Assembly (NCBI GenBank): GCA_022845895.1
Contig: AP025573.1
Coordinates: forward strand, 1,770,501-1,834,500
Source: Lachnospiraceae bacterium
Lineage (GTDB): Bacteria > Bacillota > Clostridia > Lachnospirales > Lachnospiraceae
DNA length: 64,000 nt
Direction: 5' to 3'
Each line of letters starts with the position of its first letter. Position 1 is the first letter of the stretch. The translations under genes and the position numbers were made by a program. Below the pieces are notes generated by a model. The model was given only the letters and a program-made list of their open reading frames with translations. It ran no database searches and was not told the origin of the DNA. Shown here piece after piece: positions 51,762 to 59,605 of this stretch.

Positions 51762-51790
51762 AGTTTACAGCCCGTACACCGGAATGTCAA
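51762..51790 (-). promoter_or_regulatory. Promoter of the tetR-amidohydrolase pair
   Basis: On the minus strand, TTGACA (51785-51790) and TAAACT (51762-51767) are separated by 17 nt, 31 nt before the tetR start. Confidence 0.6.
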
Positions 51791-51824
51791 TTTCAGATTC
51801 TTCCGGCATATGACTGCTTTCTGA

Positions 51825-51882
51825 TTGACAATTAAAAACGGCTTTGCTACTATGAGAATAAGAAGTCGGTCGTGCGGACGAC
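51825..51882 (+). promoter_or_regulatory. Promoter of the flavoprotein/kinase operon with TetR-type dyad
   Basis: TTGACA (51825-51830) and TACTAT (51848-51853) are 17 nt apart. GTCGGTCGTGCGGACGAC (51865-51882) is an imperfect dyad whose GTCG/CGAC ends match, about 5-22 nt after the expected start. This suits repression by the divergent TetR protein. Confidence 0.65.
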
Positions 51883-51903
51883 TATCGGGAAAGAAGTGAT
51901 TGG

Positions 51904-53658
51904 ATGCATGGAGATAAACTGGAGAAGAAGCTGAATAAGAAGCTGAATAGGCACTACGGGACAGCGGTACGGGCCAGGATAGAAGAAGATGCCATCCGTG
52001 TGTCAGGGACACTGTCAAGATGGGCAGATATCGTAGCTGCGTGCAGCATGTGCGTACAGAAAGGAACACGTATGCATGTCGTCAATGATATCGTGCTTGA
52101 CGGCGTCACGATGCCTCAGATGCGCATGCCATCCTGGAGTGATGAGGAGCTGGAGGGAAGACGGCCGGATGTCCTCATCATCGGCGGGGGGATATCAGGA
52201 GCCAGTATCGCCAGGGAGCTTGCCAAATGGAAGCTGGATATCCTGCTTGTGGAGAAGGAGGCGGACCTTGCCGTTCAGGCATCAGGCAGGAACGACGGAG
52301 AAGTGCATCCGGGTGTGGACCTGAATAAAGGGACGCTGAAGCAGCACTATGTCCTTGCGGGGAATAAGATGTATGACAGAATATGCCGGGAGCTTCATGT
52401 ACCTTTCGACCGGTGCGGCCAGTATGTGGGGTTCACCAGGTGGTGGATGTATCCGGCTGTGCTGGCCTATGTCTTGCACAGAAAATACATATGCAAAGTT
52501 ACGGATACGATGATTCTTAGCCGGAAGGAACTTCAAAGGAAAGAAAAAGAGCTGAATCCCGCTATCTGCTTTGCCATGTACAATCCGAGCGCCGGATGTG
52601 TCTGCCCTTACGGCCTCACGATAGCCTATGGGGAGAATGCGGTAGAAAACGGGGTACAGATAAGCCTCGATACGGCGGTCCTAGGGATGGAGACAAAGGA
52701 GGGGCGGATAGAGAGCGTGCAGACGAACAGAGGCCGTATCTATCCTGCCATCGTCATCAACGCGGCAGGTACGTTTGCGGAGGATATCGCCGCCATGGCA
52801 GGAGACAGGTTCTATTCCATCCATCCACGGAAAGGGACGAATTCCATACTCGATAAAAAGGCAGGACATATCGTAAAAGGCATCGCATCCGTCAAGACGT
52901 TGACGCAGAATCCGGCCCACACGAAAGGGGGAGGCATCCTTCATACGGTACACGGCAACCTGCTTGTAGGTCCCGATGCAGAAGAGACTTACGAGAAGGA
53001 GAACTTTGCGACAAGGCAGGAGAGCATCGATGCCGTGTTCGCCAAGCAGAAGATGACGACCGGAAAGCTTGAAGAGAGGGATATTATTACATATTTTACC
53101 GGAGTCCGCCCTGCTACGTATGAAGAAGATTTCATAATAGAGAAAGGGCGCAGGACAAAAAACCTGATCCACTGCGCAGGCATACAGTCTCCGGGCCTTA
53201 CGACCGCTCCTGCAGTGGCACTTGATATAGAGAGGATGGCATTGGAAGAGCTCCGTGAGATTATGGAGGTAGAGCAAAATGATACATTTAATCCCTTCCG
53301 CAGGGGGATACCGGTACTAAAAGATATGCCAGAAGAAGAAAGGGACAAGATGATCCGGAAGAATCCAGATTACGGAATCATCGTCTGCCGGTGTGAAGAG
53401 ATCAGCAAAGGAGAGATTCTGGACGCGTTGAAATCTCCGCTCACCGTTCCTACGGTGGACGGAATCAAGAAGAGGCTGCGGCCCGGTATGGGGCGCTGCC
53501 AGGGAGGGTTCTGCATGCCTCTGGTCATGGATATCATAAGCGAGTACATGCAGCTTCCGCCTGAGGAGGTAACAAAGGCAGGAGATGGTTCTGCCATAAC
53601 GTATGGCCGGACGAAAGGAATGGGCCAAAGGAGGCGGTACGATGAAGAGGCCATATGA
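51904..53658 (+). CDS. GlpA-like FAD-dependent dehydrogenase with N-terminal BON domain and C-terminal [2Fe-2S] BFD domain
   Basis: In 584 residues there are: a BON-like domain (about 15-75: VRARIEEDAIRVSGTLSRWADIV, VVNDIVL); an FAD fold with VLIIGGGISGASIARELAKW (about 90); a DAO core including ASGRNDGEVHPG; and a BFD-type Fe-S motif near the end (VCRCEEISKGEIL, then MGRCQGGFC). GlpA-type enzymes oxidise sn-glycerol-3-phosphate to DHAP. It heads an operon with a GlpB-like partner. The BON fusion is unusual and could aid membrane or lipid contact (inference). Confidence 0.87.
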   Translation: MHGDKLEKKLNKKLNRHYGTAVRARIEEDAIRVSGTLSRWADIVAACSMCVQKGTRMHVVNDIVLDGVTMPQMRMPSWSDEELEGRRPDVLIIGGGISGASIARELAKWKLDILLVEKEADLAVQASGRNDGEVHPGVDLNKGTLKQHYVLAGNKMYDRICRELHVPFDRCGQYVGFTRWWMYPAVLAYVLHRKYICKVTDTMILSRKELQRKEKELNPAICFAMYNPSAGCVCPYGLTIAYGENAVENGVQISLDTAVLGMETKEGRIESVQTNRGRIYPAIVINAAGTFAEDIAAMAGDRFYSIHPRKGTNSILDKKAGHIVKGIASVKTLTQNPAHTKGGGILHTVHGNLLVGPDAEETYEKENFATRQESIDAVFAKQKMTTGKLEERDIITYFTGVRPATYEEDFIIEKGRRTKNLIHCAGIQSPGLTTAPAVALDIERMALEELREIMEVEQNDTFNPFRRGIPVLKDMPEEERDKMIRKNPDYGIIVCRCEEISKGEILDALKSPLTVPTVDGIKKRLRPGMGRCQGGFCMPLVMDIISEYMQLPPEEVTKAGDGSAITYGRTKGMGQRRRYDEEAI

Positions 53659-54910
53659 CGTGACGGTAATCGGTGGCGGCCCCGCGGGACTTGCAGCCGC
53701 ACTCAAGGCGGATGAAGCCGGGGCGCGTGTTCTGCTTATCGAGCGGGAGGCCCGGATGGGCGGGGTACTGAAGCAGTGCATCCATGATGGCTTTGGCCTG
53801 ATACGGTACGGCGAAAGGCTCTCCGGGCCGGAATATGTGGAGCGCTTTACGGAATCCTTGCGTCAGCGGGACATCACATGCCTGGTCCAGACGTTTGTCA
53901 CTGCCGTTGATAAGCGTAAGGAGGGGTTCCTCCTTACCGTGGTGAACAGGAACGGTGTCGCCGCATATTGGACGAAGACGATCGTGCTTGCCACCGGCTG
54001 CCGGGAACGGACGGCGAAGCAGGTAGCTATCCACGGTACAAGGCCTGCCGGAATATTTACGGCAGGTACGGCACAGCATCTTGTCAACCTGTCAGGGCAG
54101 ATGCCCACGAAGAGATGCGTCATCCTGGGAAGCGGCGATATCGGCCTCATAATGGCACGGCGTCTTACGCTGGAAGGGGCGGAGGTTGCCGGGGTGTATG
54201 AAGCCAAGGCAGAGCCGTCGGGACTGACGAGGAATATAGCCCAGTGCCTGGAGGACTATGATATTCCGCTTCACCTGTCCCACACGGTGACAAGAGTATT
54301 TGGCGATGGACGGATGGATGCAGTGGAGGTCGCCCGCGTGGACGGTGCGATGCACCCTGTGCCGGGGACGGAGAAGAGAATCAGCTGTGATGCGCTCATA
54401 CTGTCCGTGGGGCTAATCCCGGAGAATGAGATTGCAGAATCCCTCGGGGTGCCTATGGACCAGGGGACACGGGGGCCGGTCTGCAATTCGGACTTCATGA
54501 CCGATGTACCAGGTGTATTTTCATGTGGCAATGCGCTTCACGTCAGCGACCTGGTCGATTATGTGTCGGAGAGCGGGGAACTGGCAGGGGCTGCAGCTGC
54601 CGGCTATCGGCCGGAGGCTGTCAGGATGCATGATGTGCCGATTCGGCCGGATGGTTCGCTGCAGTATATCGTGCCCCAGAAGATAAATGTACATGAAAGG
54701 AAAGAGACGGTTCTGTATTTCAGAAGCCGGCATACGGTAAGGGATGGTACGTTTGCCATTGAAGCGGACGGAAAAGAGCTGCTTGAGAAGCATTACCGGA
54801 ACTTAAGGCCCCCGGAGATGGAACGGATCGAGCTGGATTTCAGCAGGTTCGGGCTTAAAGAGGACGCCAGGATTACAGCACGTATCCGGCAGAAGGAGGG
54901 GATAAGATGA
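53642..54910 (+). CDS. GlpB/NADH-oxidase-like FAD-dependent oxidoreductase
   Basis: The 422-residue pyridine-nucleotide-disulfide-type flavoprotein has VTVIGGGPAGLAAALKADEAG at the N-terminus, a GVLKQCIHDGFG segment, TGCRERT, a second dinucleotide fold CVILGSGDIGLIMARRL and GVFSCGNALHVSDLVDYVS. It overlaps the previous gene by 17 nt and the next by 4 nt. With the GlpA-like and DUF1667 proteins it probably forms a dehydrogenase complex moving electrons from a glycerol-phosphate-like substrate to a carrier. ATG 53642 follows AAAGGAGG. Confidence 0.87.
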   Translation: MKRPYDVTVIGGGPAGLAAALKADEAGARVLLIEREARMGGVLKQCIHDGFGLIRYGERLSGPEYVERFTESLRQRDITCLVQTFVTAVDKRKEGFLLTVVNRNGVAAYWTKTIVLATGCRERTAKQVAIHGTRPAGIFTAGTAQHLVNLSGQMPTKRCVILGSGDIGLIMARRLTLEGAEVAGVYEAKAEPSGLTRNIAQCLEDYDIPLHLSHTVTRVFGDGRMDAVEVARVDGAMHPVPGTEKRISCDALILSVGLIPENEIAESLGVPMDQGTRGPVCNSDFMTDVPGVFSCGNALHVSDLVDYVSESGELAGAAAAGYRPEAVRMHDVPIRPDGSLQYIVPQKINVHERKETVLYFRSRHTVRDGTFAIEADGKELLEKHYRNLRPPEMERIELDFSRFGLKEDARITARIRQKEGIR

Positions 54911-55269
54911 AAGAGCTGACTTGTATCGTATGCCCGAACGGCTGCACGCTTCGTGTGGAAGAGTCAATAGAGGGATTCCGGGTGACAGGTAACCTGTGCA
55001 AAAGGGGCGAGGAATTTGCTGTGGCAGAGCTGACCAATCCGATGAGGACGGTATGTTCTACCGTTGCAACGGCTTTTCCGAACGTACCGGTCATACCGGT
55101 CCGAGTGTCCAGGGAGATTCCAAAGGAACGGATATTTGACGTTATGGAAGAGATCAATAAGATTGTCGTATCAGAAAGAGTGGAAAAAGGAACTGTCCTT
55201 GTGGAAGATGTGCTTGGACTGGGAGCGGACATCATCGTGACGAGTAGTATACTTTCAGAGCAGGAGTAA
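54907..55269 (+). CDS. DUF1667 Cys-containing protein
   Basis: The 120-residue protein has CIVCPNGCTLRVEE and GNLCKRGEEFAVAEL: four Cys that could hold an Fe-S or zinc site. DUF1667 proteins are found next to GlpA/GlpB-like pairs and are thought to be their third subunit. The start overlaps the preceding stop (ATGA). Confidence 0.87.
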   Translation: MKELTCIVCPNGCTLRVEESIEGFRVTGNLCKRGEEFAVAELTNPMRTVCSTVATAFPNVPVIPVRVSREIPKERIFDVMEEINKIVVSERVEKGTVLVEDVLGLGADIIVTSSILSEQE

Positions 55270-55283
55270 AGGAGAGAATGCAT

Positions 55284-57023
55284 ATGAGCAGACCATACAA
55301 AGGATTTGAACCAAAATGGGTGAAGGAGGCTGCGCCAGAAGACAGCTACCGTTCTATCTTCCGGTGGGGAGATCCGGATTTTGTGAAGTATCCGAAGGAA
55401 TCACTTTACAAGATGATGAAGGAAAAGTTCAACATGACGGATGACGACTTCAGACAGTACGACGGGGATATCGGGATGGACCGTGTAGAACTGGACGCGC
55501 CCTGCAGACTCGCAGAGATCCATCTGGATGCACTGCGGGATATTGTCGGGAAAGAATATGTGACGACAAAGGATTATCCCCGGCTGGCAGTAGCTTACGG
55601 CAAGACCGGATACGACGCCCTGCGGCTTCGCGGCAGGCGGGTGGACTGTCTGCCGGATGTGGTCGTATATCCGAGCACGACGAAACAGGTGGAAGAAATC
55701 GTGGCCTATTGCTCCGCCCACAAGATTCCCCTCTATGTCTATGGAGGCGGGAGCAGCGTTACCCGCGGAGTGGAGCCGGTGAAGGGAGGGGTGTCCCTCG
55801 ATATGAGAAAACGGTTCCAGAAAGTCATCTCCTTCAATGAGAAGGATCAGACGATTACCGTGCAGAGCGGCATGTCTGGCCCGAAGCTTGAGAAGGCGCT
55901 GAACCGCGCTCCCGAATTATTCGGTGCCAGACGCCGTTACACGTGTGGCCATTTCCCTCAGTCATTTGAATACAGCAGCGTCGGGGGATGGGTCGTGACG
56001 AGGGGCGCAGGACAGAACAGCACCTATTACGGCTGTATTACCGATATCGTCATGGGGCAGAAGTATGCAACACCTGTCGGAACGGTACAGACAAGCTGCT
56101 ATCCGAGGGAGGCGACGGGCCCGAACCTGAACCAGATCATGATGGGAAGCGAAGGAGCGTTCGGTGTCCTGACGGAAGTGACGCTCAAGGTATTCCGCTA
56201 CATGCCCGAGAATCGGGAACGCTTTTCCTATATATTTAAAAACTGGAAGACGGCCCGGGAAGCGGCCCGTGAGATGATGCAGTGCGAGGCAGGCTTCTCT
56301 TCGGTATTCCGTCTGTCGGACCCGGAGGAGACGAACCTGATGCTGCGCCTTTATAATGTGGATGACACGCCGCTGTGGAACCTTCTCAATGTACGTGGAT
56401 ACGAGGACATGAAACGATGCCTGTTCCTTGGATTCACAGACGGAGAGAAAGGATTCTCGAAGAATGTGGCTGACAATATCAGACGCATCGCCAGAAAATA
56501 CGGGGGAATGAGCCTGACGTCTTATGTGACGAAGAGCTGGGAGAAGGGACGGTTCAATGACCCCTATCTCAGAGATACGCTTCTGGATTTTGGAATCATG
56601 ACCGATACGCTGGAATGTACCGTCAACTGGTCGAACATGGCAAAGGTCCACAGGGAAGTGAGGAAGGTCTGCCATGCGCTTCCGAATACGATAGTGACGA
56701 CACATATGTCACACTGCTACCCGCAAGGGGCCAACCTGTACTTTATCTTTATCACGAGGATGGACGATGCAGACAGATTCAAGGCGTACCACAGCACGAT
56801 ACTGGATGCCATCCAGAAGTCGGGAGCGGCCATGAGCCACCATCACGGCATAGGGAAGATGTTCGCGCCGTGGCTGGAAGGGCAGCTCGGGAGAACGGAA
56901 TACGGGGCAGTGAAAGCGCTGAAAGAATATTTCGATCCGGATAATGTCATGAATCCCGGCGGCACGCTTGGCCTTGATCTGCCGGAGGAGGAAAAGCGGT
57001 TTTTGCGGGATGATATCCGCTGA
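55284..57023 (+). CDS. FAD-binding oxidoreductase resembling alkyldihydroxyacetonephosphate synthase
   Basis: The 579-residue PCMH-type flavoprotein has PDVVVYPSTTKQVEEIVAYC, the FAD loop YGGGSSVTRGVEP, FPQSFEYSSVGGW, GPNLNQIMMGSEGAFGVLTEVTLKV, a RLSDPEE segment and the His triplet at 519-521 (MSHHHGIGK). The His triplet, the Arg of RLSD and the SxxGGW loop match eukaryotic AGPS, which exchanges an acyl chain of acyl-DHAP for a fatty alcohol to make ether lipids. No peroxisomal or membrane signal is seen. ATG 55284 follows GGAGAG. A D-lactate/glycolate-type dehydrogenase is the alternative. Confidence 0.85.
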   Translation: MSRPYKGFEPKWVKEAAPEDSYRSIFRWGDPDFVKYPKESLYKMMKEKFNMTDDDFRQYDGDIGMDRVELDAPCRLAEIHLDALRDIVGKEYVTTKDYPRLAVAYGKTGYDALRLRGRRVDCLPDVVVYPSTTKQVEEIVAYCSAHKIPLYVYGGGSSVTRGVEPVKGGVSLDMRKRFQKVISFNEKDQTITVQSGMSGPKLEKALNRAPELFGARRRYTCGHFPQSFEYSSVGGWVVTRGAGQNSTYYGCITDIVMGQKYATPVGTVQTSCYPREATGPNLNQIMMGSEGAFGVLTEVTLKVFRYMPENRERFSYIFKNWKTAREAAREMMQCEAGFSSVFRLSDPEETNLMLRLYNVDDTPLWNLLNVRGYEDMKRCLFLGFTDGEKGFSKNVADNIRRIARKYGGMSLTSYVTKSWEKGRFNDPYLRDTLLDFGIMTDTLECTVNWSNMAKVHREVRKVCHALPNTIVTTHMSHCYPQGANLYFIFITRMDDADRFKAYHSTILDAIQKSGAAMSHHHGIGKMFAPWLEGQLGRTEYGAVKALKEYFDPDNVMNPGGTLGLDLPEEEKRFLRDDIR

Positions 57024-57042
57024 GGCAGGAGGGGGGATCTTG

Positions 57043-58608
57043 ATGAAGCAGGAACATATCGTACTTACCTTTGATGTGGGCACCCAGAGTTCCAGGGCCA
57101 TGCTGATTGACAGCAGCGGGGACATTCTGGCTAAGGCGCAGGAGAAGCATGAGCCTCCGTATTATTCTGATGAGCCGGGATTTGCCGAGCAGCGGGCGGA
57201 CTACTATTATGAACAGATATGCAGGGCATCGCTTCAATTAAAAGAACGCTGCAGAGAACTGTGGGAGCGTATCGAGGCTGTGACGATAACGACCATCCGG
57301 GACACGACGGTCTGCGTGGACGAGGATGGAACGCCGCTCCGCCCTGCAATCGTATGGCTGGATAAGCGCAGGGCCGGGGGCCGGCCTGCCATGTCGCAGG
57401 TTACCCGTATTATGCTGAAAGCAATAGGCATGGAAGAGACGGCCAATCTGCAGTATACGAAATCACACTGTAACTGGATCATGCAGAACGAGCCGGATAT
57501 ATGGAGGCGCACATACAAGTACCTGCTTCTTGGCGGCTATCTCACATTCAAGCTGACCGGGAACATGGCTGACGCGGCGGCCAGCCTCGTGGGCCATCTT
57601 CCTGTGGACGCGCAGAGCCGTTCCTGGCAGAAGAAGGGGGCACTGACGCGGCCGGTCTTTGATGTTCCGCAGAGCAAGCTCTGTGATGTCGTCGAGAGTG
57701 GCCGGGAGCTCGGCAGAATCACAAGGCGGGCGGCGGAGGATACGGGGCTTGCGGAGGGATTACCGGTGCTGGCTACCGGTTCCGACAAGGCATGCGAGAT
57801 ACTCGGACTTGGATGCGTGACAAAAGAGAAGGCGGCGGTCGGGTTCGGGACCACGGCAACCATAACGTATACGATGGACCGCTATCTGGAGCCGGAGCGC
57901 TTCATCCCTCCTTATATCTCGATTCTTCCGGGCTGCTATACACCTGAGATAGAGATCTACAGAGGGTACTGGCTCATATCGTGGTTCAAAAAAGAATTTG
58001 CCGAAAAGGAAGTAAAACAGGCAGCCGAACTCGGGATACCTGCGGAAGAGCTGCTGAACGAGCGGCTCCAGGACATACCCGCAGGCTGTGACGGCCTGCT
58101 GTTCCAGCCATATTTTACGCCGAATGTAACGATGCCCGCAGCAAGAGGGGCCATCATAGGCTTCTGTGACCAGCACACGAGAATACATATCTACCGTGCC
58201 ATTATCGAGGGAATCAACTTTGCACTGATGGAGGGTATGCGGCTGATGGAGAGGCGCTCGGGACATAGGTTCCAGGAAGTGCGGCTTGGAGGAGGCGGTT
58301 CCAGAAGCAGTGAAATCTGCCAGATTACCGCAGACATGTTCGGCATTCCGGTCATCCGCACGCAGACATACGAGGTGACCGGAATCGGAAGTGCCATGGC
58401 CGCATTCGTAGGAATGGGAGTGTTCAAAAGCTATGAACAGGCAGTACAGAGCATGGTGCACGTAAAAGACGTGTTTGAGCCGGATATGGGGCAGCATGAG
58501 ATGTATGAAGAGCTGTACGCGGACATATTCCGGAATATCTACGGAAAGCTGTCCCCTCTTTACACGAAGCTGAATGAGATATACGGCAGGAAACATGCAG
58601 ACAGGTAA
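57043..58608 (+). CDS. FGGY-family kinase, glycerol/xylulose kinase-like
   Basis: The 521-residue protein has the phosphate-1 motif LTFDVGTQSSRAML, a TIRDTTVCVDEDG segment, the adenosine-binding GFGTTATI and LGGGGSRSSEICQITADMFG, and VTGIGSAMAA. It phosphorylates a polyol or ketose with ATP. It is last in the operon with AGPS-like and Glp-like proteins, which suggests a glycerol or alkylglycerol substrate (inference). ATG 57043 follows AGGAGGGGGG. Confidence 0.87.
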   Translation: MKQEHIVLTFDVGTQSSRAMLIDSSGDILAKAQEKHEPPYYSDEPGFAEQRADYYYEQICRASLQLKERCRELWERIEAVTITTIRDTTVCVDEDGTPLRPAIVWLDKRRAGGRPAMSQVTRIMLKAIGMEETANLQYTKSHCNWIMQNEPDIWRRTYKYLLLGGYLTFKLTGNMADAAASLVGHLPVDAQSRSWQKKGALTRPVFDVPQSKLCDVVESGRELGRITRRAAEDTGLAEGLPVLATGSDKACEILGLGCVTKEKAAVGFGTTATITYTMDRYLEPERFIPPYISILPGCYTPEIEIYRGYWLISWFKKEFAEKEVKQAAELGIPAEELLNERLQDIPAGCDGLLFQPYFTPNVTMPAARGAIIGFCDQHTRIHIYRAIIEGINFALMEGMRLMERRSGHRFQEVRLGGGGSRSSEICQITADMFGIPVIRTQTYEVTGIGSAMAAFVGMGVFKSYEQAVQSMVHVKDVFEPDMGQHEMYEELYADIFRNIYGKLSPLYTKLNEIYGRKHADR

Positions 58609-58616
58609 TATCATAA

Positions 58617-58669
58617 AGGGGTGCATATGCCCGGGACCAAGTGCTTTGTCCCGGATATATGCACCTCTT
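58617..58669 (+). terminator. Terminator of the flavoprotein/kinase operon
   Basis: A stem of about 20 bp (58617-58637 with 58648-58669; GGTGCATAT and CCGGGAC arms, two mismatches) has a 10-nt loop and begins 9 nt after the stop. Confidence 0.82.
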
Positions 58670-58726
58670 CTGGTTCCGGCTACGCGGATAGAGGATACCC
58701 TCCTGACAGGATAATTTGATTGGAAT

Positions 58727-58890
58727 TGGTTAAACCAGATACCAAATCAATTGGCGAAAAAATAATGACCAATAATGAAGTTTGAATTAGTGTATAATGC
58801 ACGAAAAAATCGCTTTAAATTGACATATATTGTTTAAAATATTATAATCAAATTACAATGATAGAAAAATAACGATAACTGGTATAACCA
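58727..58890 (+). promoter_or_regulatory. hypB operon promoter flanked by two TGGT-N3-ACCA sites
   Basis: TTGACA (58820-58825) and TATAAT (58843-58848) are 17 nt apart: a full consensus promoter. TGGTTAAACCA (58727-58737) and TGGTATAACCA (58880-58890) are two copies of a dyad that fits FadR/FCD-type GntR operators, one upstream and one between the start and the ribosome site. No GntR gene is adjacent. The rest of the 298-nt gap has no gene. Confidence 0.7.
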
Positions 58891-58906
58891 AATGGAGATG
58901 AGGAAG

Positions 58907-59575
58907 ATGGAAAAATTCAGGGTGCTTGAGATTAAGCAGAGTGTTTTTGCAGACAATGACAAACGTGCGGATGAGCTGAGAAAGGAGCTGAAGGAAAAGA
59001 AAGTGTTTCTCCTGAATCTTATGTCTTCTCCCGGTGCAGGCAAGACGACAACTCTGGCAAGGACGGTGGAACAGCTCAGGGATGAGATGCGTATCGGCGT
59101 GATGGAGGCAGATATAGATTCAGATGTGGATGCGAGAGCCATGGCAGAGCTTGGCGTCAAGACCATTCAGCTCCACACCGGCGGCATGTGCCATCTTGAT
59201 GCCGGCATGACGGCCCAGGGATTAGGGGGGCTTCGAACGGGCGATATAGACCTGGCGATACTTGAAAACGTAGGGAATCTTGTCTGTCCGGCAGAATTTG
59301 ACACTGGCGCGGCAAAAAATGTCATGATATTGAGCGTGCCGGAAGGGGACGATAAGCCGCTTAAGTATCCGCTCATGTTCTCTATCTGTGACGTGGTCCT
59401 GATTAATAAGATTGACGTGCTGCCTTATTTTGACTTTGACATGGATACATGCAGACGGAACATACTTATGCGTAATCCGAATGCCCGGATCATTCCGGTC
59501 TGTGCGCGTACCGGCGAAGGGATAGACGCCTGGACGGACTGGCTTCGTGTGCAGGTGGAGGAATGGAGAAGATAA
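58907..59575 (+). CDS. hypB: Hydrogenase nickel-incorporation GTPase HypB
   Basis: The 222-residue product has P-loop SSPGAGKTT (40-48), EADIDSDVDA, the metal-site GGMCHLDA, NVGNLVCPAEFD, NKIDVLPYF. HypB uses GTP to hand nickel to the active site of NiFe enzymes with HypA. It lacks the N-terminal His-rich nickel store of some homologues. ATG 58907 lies 9 nt after GGAG. It shares an operon with hypA, but no hydrogenase is nearby. Confidence 0.93.
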   Translation: MEKFRVLEIKQSVFADNDKRADELRKELKEKKVFLLNLMSSPGAGKTTTLARTVEQLRDEMRIGVMEADIDSDVDARAMAELGVKTIQLHTGGMCHLDAGMTAQGLGGLRTGDIDLAILENVGNLVCPAEFDTGAAKNVMILSVPEGDDKPLKYPLMFSICDVVLINKIDVLPYFDFDMDTCRRNILMRNPNARIIPVCARTGEGIDAWTDWLRVQVEEWRR

Positions 59576-59605
59576 GAGTATGACAGTAGAGAAAGGAGAG
59601 AGGGA

